A stretch of DNA of 64,000 nucleotides from positions 16,072,589 through 16,136,588 of the forward strand of contig NC_079893.1 of the NCBI RefSeq assembly GCF_024868665.1. The letters run 5' to 3'. Origin of the DNA: Triplophysa rosa. Its lineage: Eukaryota; Chordata; Actinopteri; Cypriniformes; Nemacheilidae. Positions 11,760 through 23,769 of the stretch are shown here, in pieces. Each line of letters starts with the position of its first letter. The stretch's first letter is position 1. The notes beneath the pieces are model-generated. The model saw only the letters and a program-made list of their open reading frames with translations, did not search any database and had not been told where the DNA came from. A program made the position numbers and the translations under genes.

Positions 11760-12620
11760 CCAAAAGTTTGGCACGCTACTTGTCCCGCAGCTTTTGACGT
11801 AGACCCCTGAATGAATACATCACATCACATCGACGGGCCTATTCGGGAATGTTGTGTTATGACTTTTATAAGCGATCGGGTGGGGGGTGCGATAGGGGGG
11901 TGAAAAACCACCCGAAAAATCCCATTGACTTAACATTGCGCCCAACTTTGACGGGTCATAGCTCCGAGCTCCGAGATCGAAGAAAAAAATGGATAATACA
12001 TGATTTGAAGAAGTTATCAGGCTCTATAAGAATATAAATCACAATGGGGTGTAAGTTGCACCACTGGGGTGTGAGAGCCTCCCAAAATTTCCGTATACCT
12101 ATAATGGGGCCCATAGACTCCCATTCAAAACCTAGATACCTATATATTCACGCGTTATTTTTTCGCATTCAACCCATGAATGAATACATCAAATCGAGCG
12201 GCCCATTGAGGAATGGTGTGTGATGACTTTTGGAAGTGATCGGGGGAGAGGGGGGCGATAGGGGGGCGAATAAAAACCCGAAAAATCCCATTGACTTAAC
12301 GTTGCGCCCAACTTTGATGGGTCGTAGCTCCTAGTGAGGATATCATAGAAACATGATAATAATACACGATTTGAAGAGGCTATCAGGCTCTGTAAGAACA
12401 CCACTCACAATGGGGTGTAAGTTGTACCCCTGGGGTGTAAGAGCCTCCCAAAATTTCCCAATCACAGGAAGCATGCCCATATAAGGCGTAAAACGTCCCG
12501 CGTTGAATATCTTAGCAGTACAAACAAGGGGGTGGGCTCATTTGACTCAGACAACCAATCAGTGTCACATGATCATTATGAAGATATTAAGCCATGCCCA
12601 TAGCAACCATTTACAGCAAC
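11760..12620. repeat. Tandem repeat, unit about 369 bp, two copies
   Basis: The word gaatgaatacat at 11809-11820 recurs at 12178-12189, and long stretches after it correspond, including aaaaatcccattgacttaac, gcgcccaactttga and acaatggggtgtaagttg. The array is broken by the hAT at 12629 and its remainder continues at 20506. It lies inside the large hAT. Confidence 0.75.
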
Positions 12621-15297
12621 CTAGCAACTAGGGCTGCACGATTTGAGGAAAATGTCACATTGTGATTATTGAGGTAAAAATTGCGATGTGCGATTGCGAT
12701 ACGATAAACTGGGTGTAATGAGTCAACTTGGTTGTTATCAAGGAAAATGCACACACAGATAACTGAAAATGCTGAAATTTGTATTTCTCAACTGAGATAT
12801 ACAGTACAAACTAGCAACAACAACTAGAAATGCACAGTTTTCAAATTAAAATAAAATGTTATCAAATTAAATAACAGTAACATCTTTGCATTACTAAATT
12901 AAATTAACTTAAAAATATATTTTCTCAACAGTACAGGTAAATAAAACAAATAGAACATAAATACAGATATACACATTTTTAGGAAAATAATCCCAACAAA
13001 CGGACATTTAAGCAGGATGTAACACATACTTGTATAAACTCTTTTGAAAAAGAAACTGGATATAAAAGTGTGGTTCAAAACTTAAACCTCTATAATCTTT
13101 GTTGTTACTTTAAATGACCAACTGGTTGTACATTCAAATCCTCTTTCTAAAACATTCTATTTAGTACTTGATAGGTTCTTTGCCAAAAAAACAAGCATAT
13201 CTACCTTGTCTGGTTTCAGACAGGAGCGATGATTCAATACAACATTACCACTAGTGCTAAAAGCTCTCTCTGATGCAGAGCTTGTTGCTTGTATGCACAG
13301 ATATTTCTGTGCTAGTTTGCATAGCCTAGGGAAGTTTATTTTGTAACTCTTCCACCATTTCAGTGGATCTTCTTCATGGTCTACAACACATGGCATGTAA
13401 ATGTAAGCATAAAGTTCAGCAGCTACTGCTTCTCTAAACAGCACCATGGGATCAAATGATGCTGTTGATGTTGTGCTTGTGGTTTTCTTGAAGAAACTGG
13501 CCAGGTTTTTTTTCCTGGATTTAGCAGCAGGAGGACTTTCTACATCCAGTTCCAGGCTATCCTCCATCGCTGCAGTACTTTGGGCTACAGGCTGCTGCTG
13601 GTGAATGTCCTGAAATAAAAAAAACGCATGTTATAAATCTGTTACATGGAATTCTTACCGGTTAACAATGTGATTTCACTCACTATCAACTCCGAGATTA
13701 CTCGTTCCTTTAAGGTCTGGGTCTCCTCTGCAGCGATGTATTGTGTTCGAAACCTTGGGTCTAGGAACGAGGACATGTTTAGCAGGTCCTGTGTGTCACT
13801 GTCTTCATATTTCTTGTTGAGGTAGGCCAGAATTTTTGATTTCAGTGATTTGGTCAGGTTAGTGTCCTCTTCCTCTTCAGCTAGCACTGAGGTGTTCAGA
13901 AGATGCAGAGTAGGTTTCACACAAGATATGCTTAAATATCGTTCACCTGACAGGGCATCCGTGAAGTCCTGGAGTGGGCTGAGTGCCTTGTTCACAGATT
14001 CCAGGACCTCCAGGACCTGCCATGTGGGCAGTAGGTGTCGCACTTTGCGGTCTGCAGAGAGAACCTTGGACAAGGCATTTTGCTGCTCCAGGACTCTAGC
14101 TATCATCTTCTGAGTGGAACCCCATCGCGTTGAGCAGTCTGTCACCATGGCATGCTCTGGGAGGTTGAGTTCTCTTTGGGCTTCCTTCAAGGCCACTCTT
14201 TTCTTCCAGCTATGGGAGAAGTGGCCCACAATCTTTCTACATATCCCAGTAGCCCTGCTAATGCATTGTGCATTATCTTTCAGCTTATTTTCTGTGAATG
14301 AGAAGAATTTGTGAAAAAGACAAACTTACTAAAGTGACATTTGCAAAACATTTAATATTCACAGTTTCACACTCTGACAACATGCTCAGTTCCATACTAA
14401 TGCATAAAACAGTAACACAAAATTATAACAAACACAGTTATTAATATTCATATCAAGTCACCAATCTCAATCTAACGAAAGATGAAAGGAAATAAAATAA
14501 AAAGTGCAGTAATTGGCATAGCTGCGGCAGATGTATCCGTTACACAATCATTTTTAAGAGTTATGTGTCTTGCTAATAATCATGAAAAATAAAAATAAAT
14601 TAAATGGGCCATTTCTAGTTAACTTTGACACTCCTATTTCTATACTGTATATTTAGATTTATTCTTAAATCGACGCTAATCGCTGTCCTCTCGAACATAC
14701 AGTAGCATCAAATATGAAAATAAGAAATTAATTTAACTTACCGATGGCCAGATGAAGTCTATGCCCAAAGCACTGGAACCTAATCCAGTGATTAAGCGCC
14801 ATTTCTAGTTGAACCTCGCTACGGCACTTATTGTAAAGCTCAGGTATTGCAACTTGAGAGAAATAGTTTCGCGAGGGCAGCTGGTATCTCGTCCAATGTG
14901 CGAATCATCTTCTGAAATCCCTCTTTGCTAACGGTGTATATGGGCATCATGTCTTTTGCCAAGCAGTGCGTGATGGAGTCAGTGATTTCTTTATATCTTT
15001 GCGATGTCTTGTCATATGGCGTGACACTCGCAAACACATCTGTAATTATGTGTTGTTTTGTTCTGCTAGCAGGTTGTGCTTTGTTTTGTTCGGTCTCTTT
15101 ACTACTCTTGGCTTTTACCGTAATGCATTCATCATACTTTTCTCTGTGTTGTTTCAACTCAACTCAACTTTATTTATATAGCGCTTTTTACAATTTTCAT
15201 TGTTACAAAGCAGCTGTACAGAAGACATATTGACTATAAGCAAAACAATTAAAGTTGTACCTGCAAAAACAAGAAAAAGTTGAAAACACAGAAGACA

Positions 15298-15470
15298 GAC
15301 ATACCCACATACAAGACACTCCACACACACAATATGCACACGTACTAACACACATGGACATAGACACACACACACGGACGCACACGCACACGTACACAGA
15401 CAAGTACGCACACACACACAGACACGCACGCACGCACGCACACACACACGCTCAGTGAGAGCACACATTT
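15298..15470. repeat. CA-rich microsatellite-like tract
   Basis: About 170 bp of interrupted (CA)n with cg and gga interruptions, for example cacacacacacggacgcaca. It falls in the 3' UTR of the L2-like LINE. Long open frames over it on both strands are products of the low complexity and are not genes. Confidence 0.85.
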
Positions 15471-15925
15471 AAGATAAAGGAGAGAGAAGCACAGGTCAAA
15501 TATAACAGACTATAAATTCCTATATGCAATATTAATTAAGTAAAACTTTAAAATTCTAAAGCAGCCCCCCCGGTCAGGCAATAGTGCAAAAACAGTATGC
15601 AAACGGTGGCGAGGAACCCAAAACTCTAATCGAGAAAAAAAACCTCAGGAGAACCCAGGCCCAACCAGGGGATTCCAGTTCCCCTCTGGCAAAAGCTGCT
15701 GCCTCTGCACAAGCTCCAGAGAGCTTGCACAACAAGGCTAAATAAAATAAATAAACTTACTAATAAGGTAAATTATAGTTTAAGATTATCATTAGTAATC
15801 TAATAGCATTTGAAATTTTGTGGTGAAGACGTGTCAGGTGACCGCGTCCTTCTTTATCCAGCTCTATCATCTCAGCTCTTGTCAGGTCGCCGCTTCCCAT
15901 TCTCCGCTCTACCATCAGGTCAGGC

Positions 15926-17001
15926 TAGGGCTGAACGATTAATCGAAATCGAATCGCAATCGCGATGTGAGATGTTGTGATTTGCTAATCGCAAGAGGCT
16001 GCGATGTGGAAGCGATGTGAAAAATAGAAACGCGTCTGTTCCAAGCCCGCTTTGAGTGGCATTCTTGCTAACCAACTGAGTGAGCGCACCTCCGTTATGC
16101 CTATCAGCACTGCCCTAGCCAACTGCGTAAACGTCCTTCATTAAAAAAACAAACAAAGAAGGCAGGAGAGAGACAGTGTGTGTTATTATGGCATCTGCAG
16201 AGTCAGATCGATCATATTAGGCAAATAAATACTAAAGAACCGTCCAATTCAGAAGACCGCACACAGCCTGTGTCATACTCGCGGGACTCTTCCCCGCGTT
16301 GTGCGTCTCGCGGACGAGCCGTTTAAACTTGACCGCACACACAGCCTGTTTCGTAATGACGTTAATAGTACTTGAGTCCGGCTCCACACGGGCATCTGGC
16401 AATATGGACGAGGCTTGACGCACGCGCGCACCCTTTGTAAACTCACGCCTAGCTCCGCGTTTCAAACAAATGTAAATTCTATCTAACTGTTTTGCTAATT
16501 TCACTTGGATGAAATTAAAATTCAGCACATTTTCTAATGGTTTTAAAAGATCCCACATACTTAAACAATAATAAATCAGCCTATGTAACCTATGAACTAT
16601 TTTAATAATTCACTAACACAATAGAAAATGTTATGGATTTAAGGGTTACAATGGGAGTTGTATTTGTTTTAATGGAAACTATAATAGTGTACACTGGTAT
16701 TTGGATTCTATTGGTGTGATGTAATCTGGAAGTTGGGAACCAATTGAACAACAGTAAGCCCTATTTGAATAATGCCCAAAGCACACTACAAAAAATAATT
16801 TTGTAATGGTTTTAATGGAAACAATTAAATGTTTTTATTTTTGTTGGTTTCTTTCAGGGTAACTATACCCATACTGTGCTCCACACAACAATATTGAATT
16901 GAAGCTTGAATTAGAAAAGTTAAAATCGCAAATCAAATCGCAATCGCAATGTCTGTCAAAAATATCGCAATTAGATATTTTCCCCAAATCGCACAGCCCT
17001 A
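15926..17001. mobile_element. hAT non-autonomous element, copy A (1076 bp), exact 8-bp duplication
   Basis: The ends are tagggctgaacgattaatcg and aaatcgcacagcccta. GGTCAGGC flanks at 15918-15925 and 17002-17009. The insertion landed inside the duplicated part of the LINE 3' UTR. There is no transposase. The centre has one copy of an about 84-bp unit beginning cgcacacagcctgt. The element is almost the same as copy B at 30418-31577, which has an extra unit. Confidence 0.85.
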
Positions 17002-17212
17002 GGTCAGGCCATGAAGACGTGTCAGGTGACCGCGTCCTTCTTTATCCAGCTCTATCATCTCAGCTCTTGTCAGGTCGCCGCTTCCCATTCTCCGCTCTAC
17101 CATCAGGTCAGGCCATGAACTGCATCCTGCTCGCTGTGGTAACCTTGGAACAATGAGACAAGACTGGCTGAGAGTAGAGTACTGTTCTGCACTCTTTGAT
17201 GCAACAAGTACA

Positions 17213-18049
17213 TCATACATGGGGCTGCCATTTTTGATATCTCTTTAAACGTAGAGGAGCAACTGTGTCTAGCGTTACCGAGAAGGTGGAATTAAAATTT
17301 TCAGTGGTAATGTCAAGATCTTCAACGTTATTTCTCATGGTAGCGATTTGAGACAATTCGGGCAGATTATCGAGAAACGCATCTTTGGTAGTTGAAGTTA
17401 TTGTTCTACCATATTTGTAACAATGAGTTTTATTTGCAGCCGTAGGCCAGTGAAGCAAACATAATACCAGATAATGATCCGAAATGTCTTCACTCTGCTG
17501 AAGGATTTTAACGTCGTCCACATTTATACCGTAAGACAGTATTAAATCTAAAGTATGATTACGAAGGTGAGTGGGTCCTGACACATGTTGACTAATGCCC
17601 ATGGAGTTAAGAGTGTCTTTGAAAGCCAGTTCCTAAGGCATCTGTAACGTTATCTACGTGGATGTTAAAGTCACCAACGACAAGGAGTCTATCTGCGGCC
17701 AGTACTAGTTCTGATAAGAACCCACCAAATTCTTTAATAAAATCTGTGTGGTGCCCTGGAGGCCTATATACAATAGCTAGAATACATTTTAAAAGTGTTT
17801 TATCCTTAGTATTAGGTGTTGAAACATGAAGAACCATGACTTCAAAAGAATTATATTTACAGTTGACTTCTGGGAAATGCTAAAAGAGTTATTGTAAAGT
17901 GCTGCGACACCTCCCCCTCTGCCTTTTAGACGAGGCTCATGTTTATAATAATAATCTTGGGGGACAGATTCATTTAAAGTAATATAATCATCTGGTTTTA
18001 GCCATGTTTCTGTCAAACAGAGCATGTCTATTTTATGATCTGTTATCAT
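17213..18049 (-). pseudogene. L2-like LINE ORF2 fragment: APE-type endonuclease
   Basis: The endonuclease nicks target DNA for target-primed reverse transcription. It is split over three frames by frameshifts near 17820 and 17605. Family motifs are visible: MLCLTETWLKPDDYI, LKGRGGGVAALYNN, LAIVYRPPG, VVGDFNIHVDN and SEDISDHYLV, the last two carrying the aspartate-asparagine and aspartate-histidine of the active site. It has no intact frame and no reverse transcriptase downstream, so it is a dead copy. Confidence 0.8.
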
Positions 18050-19668
18050 ATCTTAACAAAAAGTGCTTTATTAGAGAGAGATCTAATATTTAACAATCCA
18101 AGTCGTAACAGTTGATGATCTGTATTTTGTTCATGTTTAGTTTGTTTAACGTTTATTAAATTACTTTCAAGAGGTTTACGCATTATTTTATGTTTGCTAA
18201 TCCGGGGGACAGACACAGGCTCTATTTTGTGATGTTTGGGAGAATCGGATTACTACATGTTGTACATTTTGTGTATTCTGCGACGTGAGACAGGCAAGCA
18301 GACAGTTGGTTAAGCCATCTGTCTGCTCCCTGACCTGGGCCCCAGCGAGTCAAGTTTAGCATTAGCATTATTAAGACTTTTTGCCATATTTCTAGACAGG
18401 ATGGAAGCCCCAGCCCAGGAGGGATGGAGACCATCTCTTTCAACAGGTCAGGTCTGCCCTCAAAACTCTTCCAGTTATTTATAAAAACTATATAATTCTG
18501 CAGGCACCACTCAGACAACCAGCCATTTAGTGATGATAATCTGCTATAAATCTCATCACCACGATAAGCAGTGAGGGTGCTGATATAAATTTGTCGTGTT
18601 GCCACGAGATGTAGCAACTTTAGTTTTGCAAATTCTGCACAGTACCTCTCTCTGCTCAGTGTCTGATATCCTGAAGCCAAAATATTGCCAAATAACAGAG
18701 GTAGCATTTTTTCTGGGCACTAGTTCAGTGTCGGCCTGCTCCGTATCCATTTTCTCCCGTCTCCACACGGCGCCCCGCAAGTCACGTGACCAAGCACACG
18801 CGCCACCGCCACACAAGACAACTCGTTTTTTTTCTCGCATAGAAAATGGGCATACATCACTTCGAATGGATGTATTGTCACGTCCACGAATGCACTTGTT
18901 TCTTTAATATAATCGCAATTTTTGCCGTCATGTAATCGCATAGGCTGACATCGCGATTGCGATTAGACATGTGCGATATTCGGTAATGCGATTAACCGCG
19001 GTGATGGATTCGCGCGATGTTGTTATCGCGGGCACTTTCAAATACCGCGAAAATATATAGATCAGCATTTTGATTTTTAGAACGCGTATTTGTTTATTTT
19101 TCATCAACCGGATAAAAGTACAATGCGTGCATGCTGCGTAGGAATGCGCACTCTGATCTAAACAATCCCATTCCCCATGTGGAGATGCCTACGCATGTGT
19201 GTGTGTGTGCGCTGCTGAGAAAAAGATGTGCACTCTGATGTAAACAGTACCACACGGAGAGGAAGCATGGCGGAAGGAGGAACGCTGCCGACGATTTATC
19301 CCCATTCTAAAAGGGTGAAGTCTGAGGTTTGGAAATATTTTGGGTTAAAAGTAAGCCGAGTAATGAAATTTGACAGTGTGGCAGAATAATTATTTTAATT
19401 ATACGTTGATGGAACGCAATAAAGTCATACACTGTCACAAAGTGCGAGTGAATTTGCTGTTTATAAATATTTAGCTTGCTATAATAGTTAACACTCTGGC
19501 TTGGCTTGTTATTCAAACAATAATAATAATAATAATATGAATTGTAGTACTAGCGTTGTACAGACATAAGTATATTTAAAAGCAGTTAACAAAAGTTGTT
19601 CTTTTGCAGTTTGCACTTTATTCTGTTTGAATAAACTCACTTTATACATCATTACTGTGTGTTGTTTT

Positions 19669-20272
19669 TGTCAGGGTCCTGTCCTTCCTATTCGGAGTTA
19701 TCGTGTCTTGTGGACAGGGTCGTGACAGTACCATGTCTTGTGTGTGTGTTTCGTCTTGTGTGGAGACACGTGGTGGTTTGTTTTGACATTTCGCCGCGTG
19801 TCCTCCTGTCTTTCGTTTAGCTCCGCCCCCTTGTTTCTCCGTTAGTGTTTCATCCCTCTCACCTGTCCCATCATCTTCCCGCCAGTTTCCATTAGTGTTA
19901 AGTCTTGTCACCTGTCCTTCACCGTCCCTGTGTAGTTTTCCCTCGTCAGTGTTTCCCCTTTATAAGTCCTGTCTTTATTCCCAGTCCTTGTCGGTTCATT
20001 GTGTTATTGTATGCGTGTTCCTTGTACCTCACCTCACCTCACCTTACCTTGCCTTCGTGTTCCGGATTCCTTGTTCCTGTGGACTTATTATTTATTATTC
20101 AAAGGACCTTGTTTTGTTTTGTCCCCTTGTGGGAAAGTTTTTAGTTTTGATTCTTGTTTTAGTTTCTGTGAGTTTTCCCCATCGTGGGTGTTTTGTTTCT
20201 GTTTATTAAAGTCTTCTTTGTTTAAACCCTTCACCTGCCTGCATTTGGGTTCTGTCCTCTCGTTCCGTGACA
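19669..20272 (+). mobile_element. Solo LTR, 604 bp, exact 5-bp duplication
   Basis: Starts tgtcagggtcctgtcc and ends ttccgtgaca, so TG...CA with an inverted TGTCA/TGACA. GTTTT flanks both sides (19664-19668 and 20273-20277). A TATA-like cctttataag lies mid-way and tttattaaag near the end would serve as a poly(A) signal, giving a + orientation. The absence of a second LTR and of gag-pol indicates recombination to a solo LTR. The superfamily cannot be fixed without the internal part. Confidence 0.75.
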
Positions 20273-20505
20273 GTTTTATTTATATTTATTTGTATTTAAA
20301 TGTTTGAGGTTCTCTTTATTATTTAAAATAAAGTTGATATCAAGAGGAAAACACTGAAGTTGGTTTATATTTTCAACCTGCATTTCTCATAGAATTGAAT
20401 ACTGCGATAATACCGCTTACCGCGACGAAACCTTAATCAATTAATCGCAGCATGGAAATTTGATACCGGCACATGCGATATGATTAATCGTGCAGCACTA
20501 GCAAC

Positions 20506-21798
20506 CGATCCCATAGACTACCATTATCAAAAGTTCATATGGATATCTTTGCAGTACAGTGTCGTAGAGACGAGGGGGTGGGCACGTATTACTCAGGCAA
20601 CCAATCAGTGGCCCAGGAAGTTCATTAAGCCACGAAGCCACGCCCATAGCAACAAAACATCTTAACTTAGCAACTGTTTAACAACACCTACATCTCTTCA
20701 TCAGAACATCATAGAGAGATGGGGGTTGGTTTGTTTCACTTGTGGGTTGAAGCATCATCAGTTGGCATATGCTAAGCGACGCCCATAGCAACCAAACACA
20801 TTAGCCTAGCAACCATTTAGCAAGACCTGTATCTCTGTATCAGAACATCTTAGGGTAATGGGGGTTGGTTAGATTCATTAGTACTTAGTGTCATCACCCT
20901 AGTGCCGAGTTCCTCGGTTTGCCACGAAAGCATCACTCACAGTTTCTTTAGAAAATGTACTATCTTTGGTTTTTGTTACTTTATTTCCGTGAACGTATAG
21001 CTGCCATAGTACAACATTCAAAATAAAGCACAAAAGATTAAATGCACTATGAACACCTTTATTATTACCGGAGTTAATAAAAGAAACAGGTTGAAAGAAA
21101 AATAGACCAAAACAAAGGGAAATGCGGTCTTAAAACGTCAAACCTCAATCGTAACAGCATTTTAGAATGTAATTTTAGAAACTTGGACAAAGTAGCTGCA
21201 TCTTCGAAAGCTGCAAGCGTCCTCCAGAGATCACATTTGTCGGCCGAGGCCGGAGGTTTATTCATGTTTTATTTCAGAAAAGCAACTATTACATTGGGTA
21301 AGTGACACAATATCTTATTAAGAGAAATAAATATAAATGTTATAATGTTTTTTAACTGAAATGAGCCTGTATCAAACCTCTTGTCGCTCGTGCACCTCTG
21401 CAAATGAATGAGGCTTTTGTAGTTGTTGTGCATGCTGTTGCCGTTGTGCTATTATTCAGGCTCATGCGGTGTTCATAGGACAATAATCCAGCAGCAAAAA
21501 AAGTAAATTACCAAGAGGGCTGAGCGAGCGACTGAGCGTATATATTGAGGGAGCGGAATTTTCAGAAAGGCGCTCTCCATGAGAAATATTAATGCTTTGC
21601 TCACATGCTCTGACTCACACCAAACAAATCAGGAAGGAGAAAAGACGCATAAGCGTTGTTTATCCACTAGTTATTCGATCACAGATACAGTCATTAGCAC
21701 CGATGGAAATAATTTTTTTTTGATGCCAAATATACTTGGGCGGTCATAAATATACCTGGGCGGACTGCCCAAATAAATGCATTGTATGGGAAATGCTG
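20506..21798. other. Right part of the large hAT, with a tandem repeat
   Basis: Continues the sequence broken at 12628. Two imperfect copies of a unit with cgcccatagcaac and tttagcaa / cacctacatctc (starting near 20641 and 20786, about 145 bp apart) are followed by non-coding DNA up to the hAT terminus. No gene is recognisable. Confidence 0.5.
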
Positions 21799-21803
21799 AG
21801 ATG

Positions 21804-21943
21804 AAAAAAGAAAAGATAATCGGGGACATTTCCTAGCAGTGTTGCCAACTATTTCCAATGGAATGTAGTTAAAGCTGAAGTGGCAGGTTGATCTTTGTAG
21901 TTCAAAATATCTCTCAAACAAAACTGGTCCAGGTGTCAAAGAG
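21804..21943. other. Short spacer with a possible hAT end
   Basis: Unremarkable sequence between the large hAT and the TTAA element. A cagtgttgccaact word at 21837-21850 resembles a hAT terminus but has no partner here. Confidence 0.3.
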
Positions 21944-22216
21944 TTAAAGGAGAGGTTGTTCGAGTGGTTTTACTAGATGAGAAATAAGTCTCTGGTGTCC
22001 CCAGAGTGTGTATGTGAAGTTTTAGCTCAAAATACCCAGCGGATCATTTATTATAGCATGTTGAAGTTGCCCGTTTTTGAGTGTGTGTAAAAACGCACCG
22101 ATTTTGCTTATATCTCTTTAAATGTTAATGAGCTTTTCGTCCCAGCCCCCTCTCCAGAGGAGGGCGGAGTTTCAGGAACTCGTGCTGATGCGTACCGGCC
22201 AAAACAAAACATCAAA

Positions 22217-22498
22217 ATGTCAGGAATTGTTAGTGGTGTTCAGCCCTATATGTACGAACCGGAGTCTGACACTGATGGAGAGACACAAGAAGTGACAACC
22301 TTAAGAATGGAACAGGACGTTTCCGAATGGTTAGTTGTAATTTTGCAGTTATTGTGAAATGAACGTTCTTCAAGTGATCGATAAGCATTAGCATGGTCCG
22401 TCATGATAATGTATAAATCGCTGTGCAGGTGCTCGTGTGGGAATTGCAGTAAAATGACTACAGAGCCAGAGAATAAATGCTGCATGGAGGTCGAGCAG
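22217..22498 (+). pseudogene. P2X7-like C-terminal domain fragment inside a TTAA element
   Basis: The first part (22217-22329) begins MSGIVSGVQPYMYEPESDTD and ends QDVSE plus two bases. A gttagt donor and a ctgtgcag acceptor (22428) join it to 22429-22498, which has CSCGNCSKMTTEPENKCC. The joined phase is correct and gives 61 codons. The C-x-C-x2-C...CC pattern matches the cysteine-rich start of the P2X7 cytoplasmic ballast domain, found in many fish repeat-borne proteins called P2X7-like. The remainder of the domain is absent or degraded. Whether it is translated is unknown. Confidence 0.55.
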
Positions 22499-23059
22499 GT
22501 ATCGTTTGTGTTACTACAGTTATACTACGCTTTCAACGTTGTTCTATCACGTACTGTCACACTTACTTTACGTATTGTTTACGATAAGCCCGACAGCATG
22601 TGAGGGCAGCGTCAATAAATACAGTTAGATGCTGTACTTCTATTGTTAGCAACATTACCAATATAGCGCGATAACAAGCACACTAAGAGTGGCAATTTTG
22701 AAAGACTAATCAGCAACTATATGAGGTGTGATACTTAACGTTACTGCTTCTGCTGGATATGAGGACTGGGCACGAAGTTTTGGTATTGCTCCCGGTTTCA
22801 TTACCAACCTCGTTGAAAGTCCAGCGTTGTACTGGCCCTCATTGAAGCAGTCCGGCGTGAAATGATTGGCGGAAACGTGAAATACTTTACCGATTCTCAG
22901 CGGGACATTGTCTTCATAAATGAAATTTAACCATGCTGTTCTCTGTAACTCAGCTTGCGGGAGTCTATGGAGACAGTTATGCTGGTCGGTACATCCTAAT
23001 ACAGAACAACTGTAGTGCCCTCCGTGGTGCAGACATTGTTTAGCTCCAGTGACGATCTA

Positions 23060-23769
23060 CAGTTAGGGCCATAAATATTTGGACGGAGGCACATTTTTTG
23101 TTATTTTAGCTGTGTATCAATATGTTTTCGAGTTACAGTTTTATAATAGATATTGTCTTAAAGTGCACACTCTCAGCTTTATTTAGAGTGTATTCACATC
23201 CAGATTAGCTGAAGGATTTAGGAATTACAGCTCTTTAATATGAAGCGCCCCCCTTTTTCAAGGGACCAAAAGTAATTGGACAGTTGAATAAAAAGCTGTT
23301 TTATTCACATGTATGGGCTTTTCCTTAAATAATTTTGTCATTAATGAAGCATGTTAAAGGTCTAGAGTTGATTCTACATGTGGTGTTTGCATTTGGAAGC
23401 TGTTGCTGTGAACCCACATCATGGGGTTCAGGGAGATCGCCATGCAAGTGAAACAGACCATAGTTAGATTTTAAAAACACTACACATCCGTCAGAAAGAT
23501 GCCAGGAACATTAAGAGCGGCCAAATCAACAATTTGGGACATTCTGGGGGAAAAAAACACACAGCTGAGCTCAGTAACAAAACAATCCTAGGTGTCCATA
23601 TGAGATAAAAGTGGTGGATGATGACATTATCCTCTCCATGATAAAGAAAAACATTTAAGTTTTAACTTTAAGACAATATCTATTATAAAACTGTAACTCG
23701 AAAACATATTGATACACAGCTAAAATAACAAAAAATGTGCCTCTGTCCAAATATTTATGGCCCTAATTG
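23060..23769. mobile_element. Tc1/mariner-type element with long inverted ends, 710 bp
   Basis: Left cagttagggccataaatatt and right aatatttatggccctaattg are inverted, and identity continues for over 100 bp on each side. TA flanks both sides (23058-23059, 23770-23771). The centre keeps a short scrap of transposase-like sequence only, so the element was mobilised in trans. Long, still similar arms suggest a moderately young insertion. Confidence 0.8.

Larger units (their letters stand above)
15158..18576 (-). mobile_element. L2-like non-LTR retrotransposon, 5'-truncated and missing its reverse transcriptase
   Basis: Reading on the - strand, it opens with the ORF1 esterase-type segment (about 18560-18300, with RPDLL and a short GLHP-like motif). 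Next come the APE-type endonuclease (18049-17213) and a long 3' UTR ending in repeats of ttgag at 15158-15175. The reverse transcriptase is absent: endonuclease sequence passes straight into UTR near 17213. The 3' UTR has a 105-bp duplication (cagctcttgtcaggtcgccg present at 15871 and 17051) and a CA-rich stretch. A hAT (15926-17001) is nested in it. Confidence 0.7.
13157..18750 (-). pseudogene. hAT transposase of ZBED type, interrupted by a LINE
   Basis: hAT transposases bind the element ends through a BED zinc finger and cut with an RNase H-like core. Four coding blocks are readable on the - strand. First, 18750-18576 begins MDTEQADTELVPRK and has the BED finger residues C-x2-C (LCRICKTKVATSRG) up to NLYQH. 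Second, 15157-14742 continues LKQHREKYDE but has a frameshift near 14885. Third, 14292-13659 includes VTDCSTRWGSTQKM. Fourth, 13609-13157 has the C-terminal dimerisation signature CIQATSSASERAFSTSGN. The last three are joined by consensus introns (atcg/gtaagt, ttcacag/aa, accg/gtaaga, tttcag/ga). The LINE sits exactly between the first two. It is non-functional as it stands, but only lightly decayed. Confidence 0.8.
12629..20497. mobile_element. hAT element carrying a BED-finger transposase, with exact 8-bp duplication
   Basis: Starts tagggctgcacgattt and ends aatcgtgcagca. The 8-bp repeat CTAGCAAC is exact at 12621-12628 and 20498-20505, which shows the whole 7.9 kb block entered as one event or was bracketed by it. 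The terminal regions repeat gcgattgcgat words. It contains a multi-exon transposase on the - strand, an L2-like LINE (15158-18576) and a solo LTR (19669-20272). The part from about 18963 on looks like the edge of another hAT-type repeat, so the right end may be composite. Confidence 0.7.
10864..21798. mobile_element. Large hAT element (5-bp duplication type) with nested insertions
   Basis: The left end cagtgtttcccataggattt and the right end (inverted) cagcatttcccatacaatgc are related. The flanks are AGATA (10859-10863) and AGATG (21799-21803), a 4/5 match to the 5-bp duplication of the hAT5 group. The right part includes tatttgggcagtccgccc and the paired atatttatgaccgccc. The same family recurs inverted at 47640-51445, where the 5-bp duplication is exact. 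About 8 kb of the length is a second hAT (12629-20497) and its own passengers. Confidence 0.6.

Noticed and set aside
15154..15468. Cysteine/valine-rich or histidine/threonine-rich open frames
   Set aside because: They translate an interrupted CA repeat.
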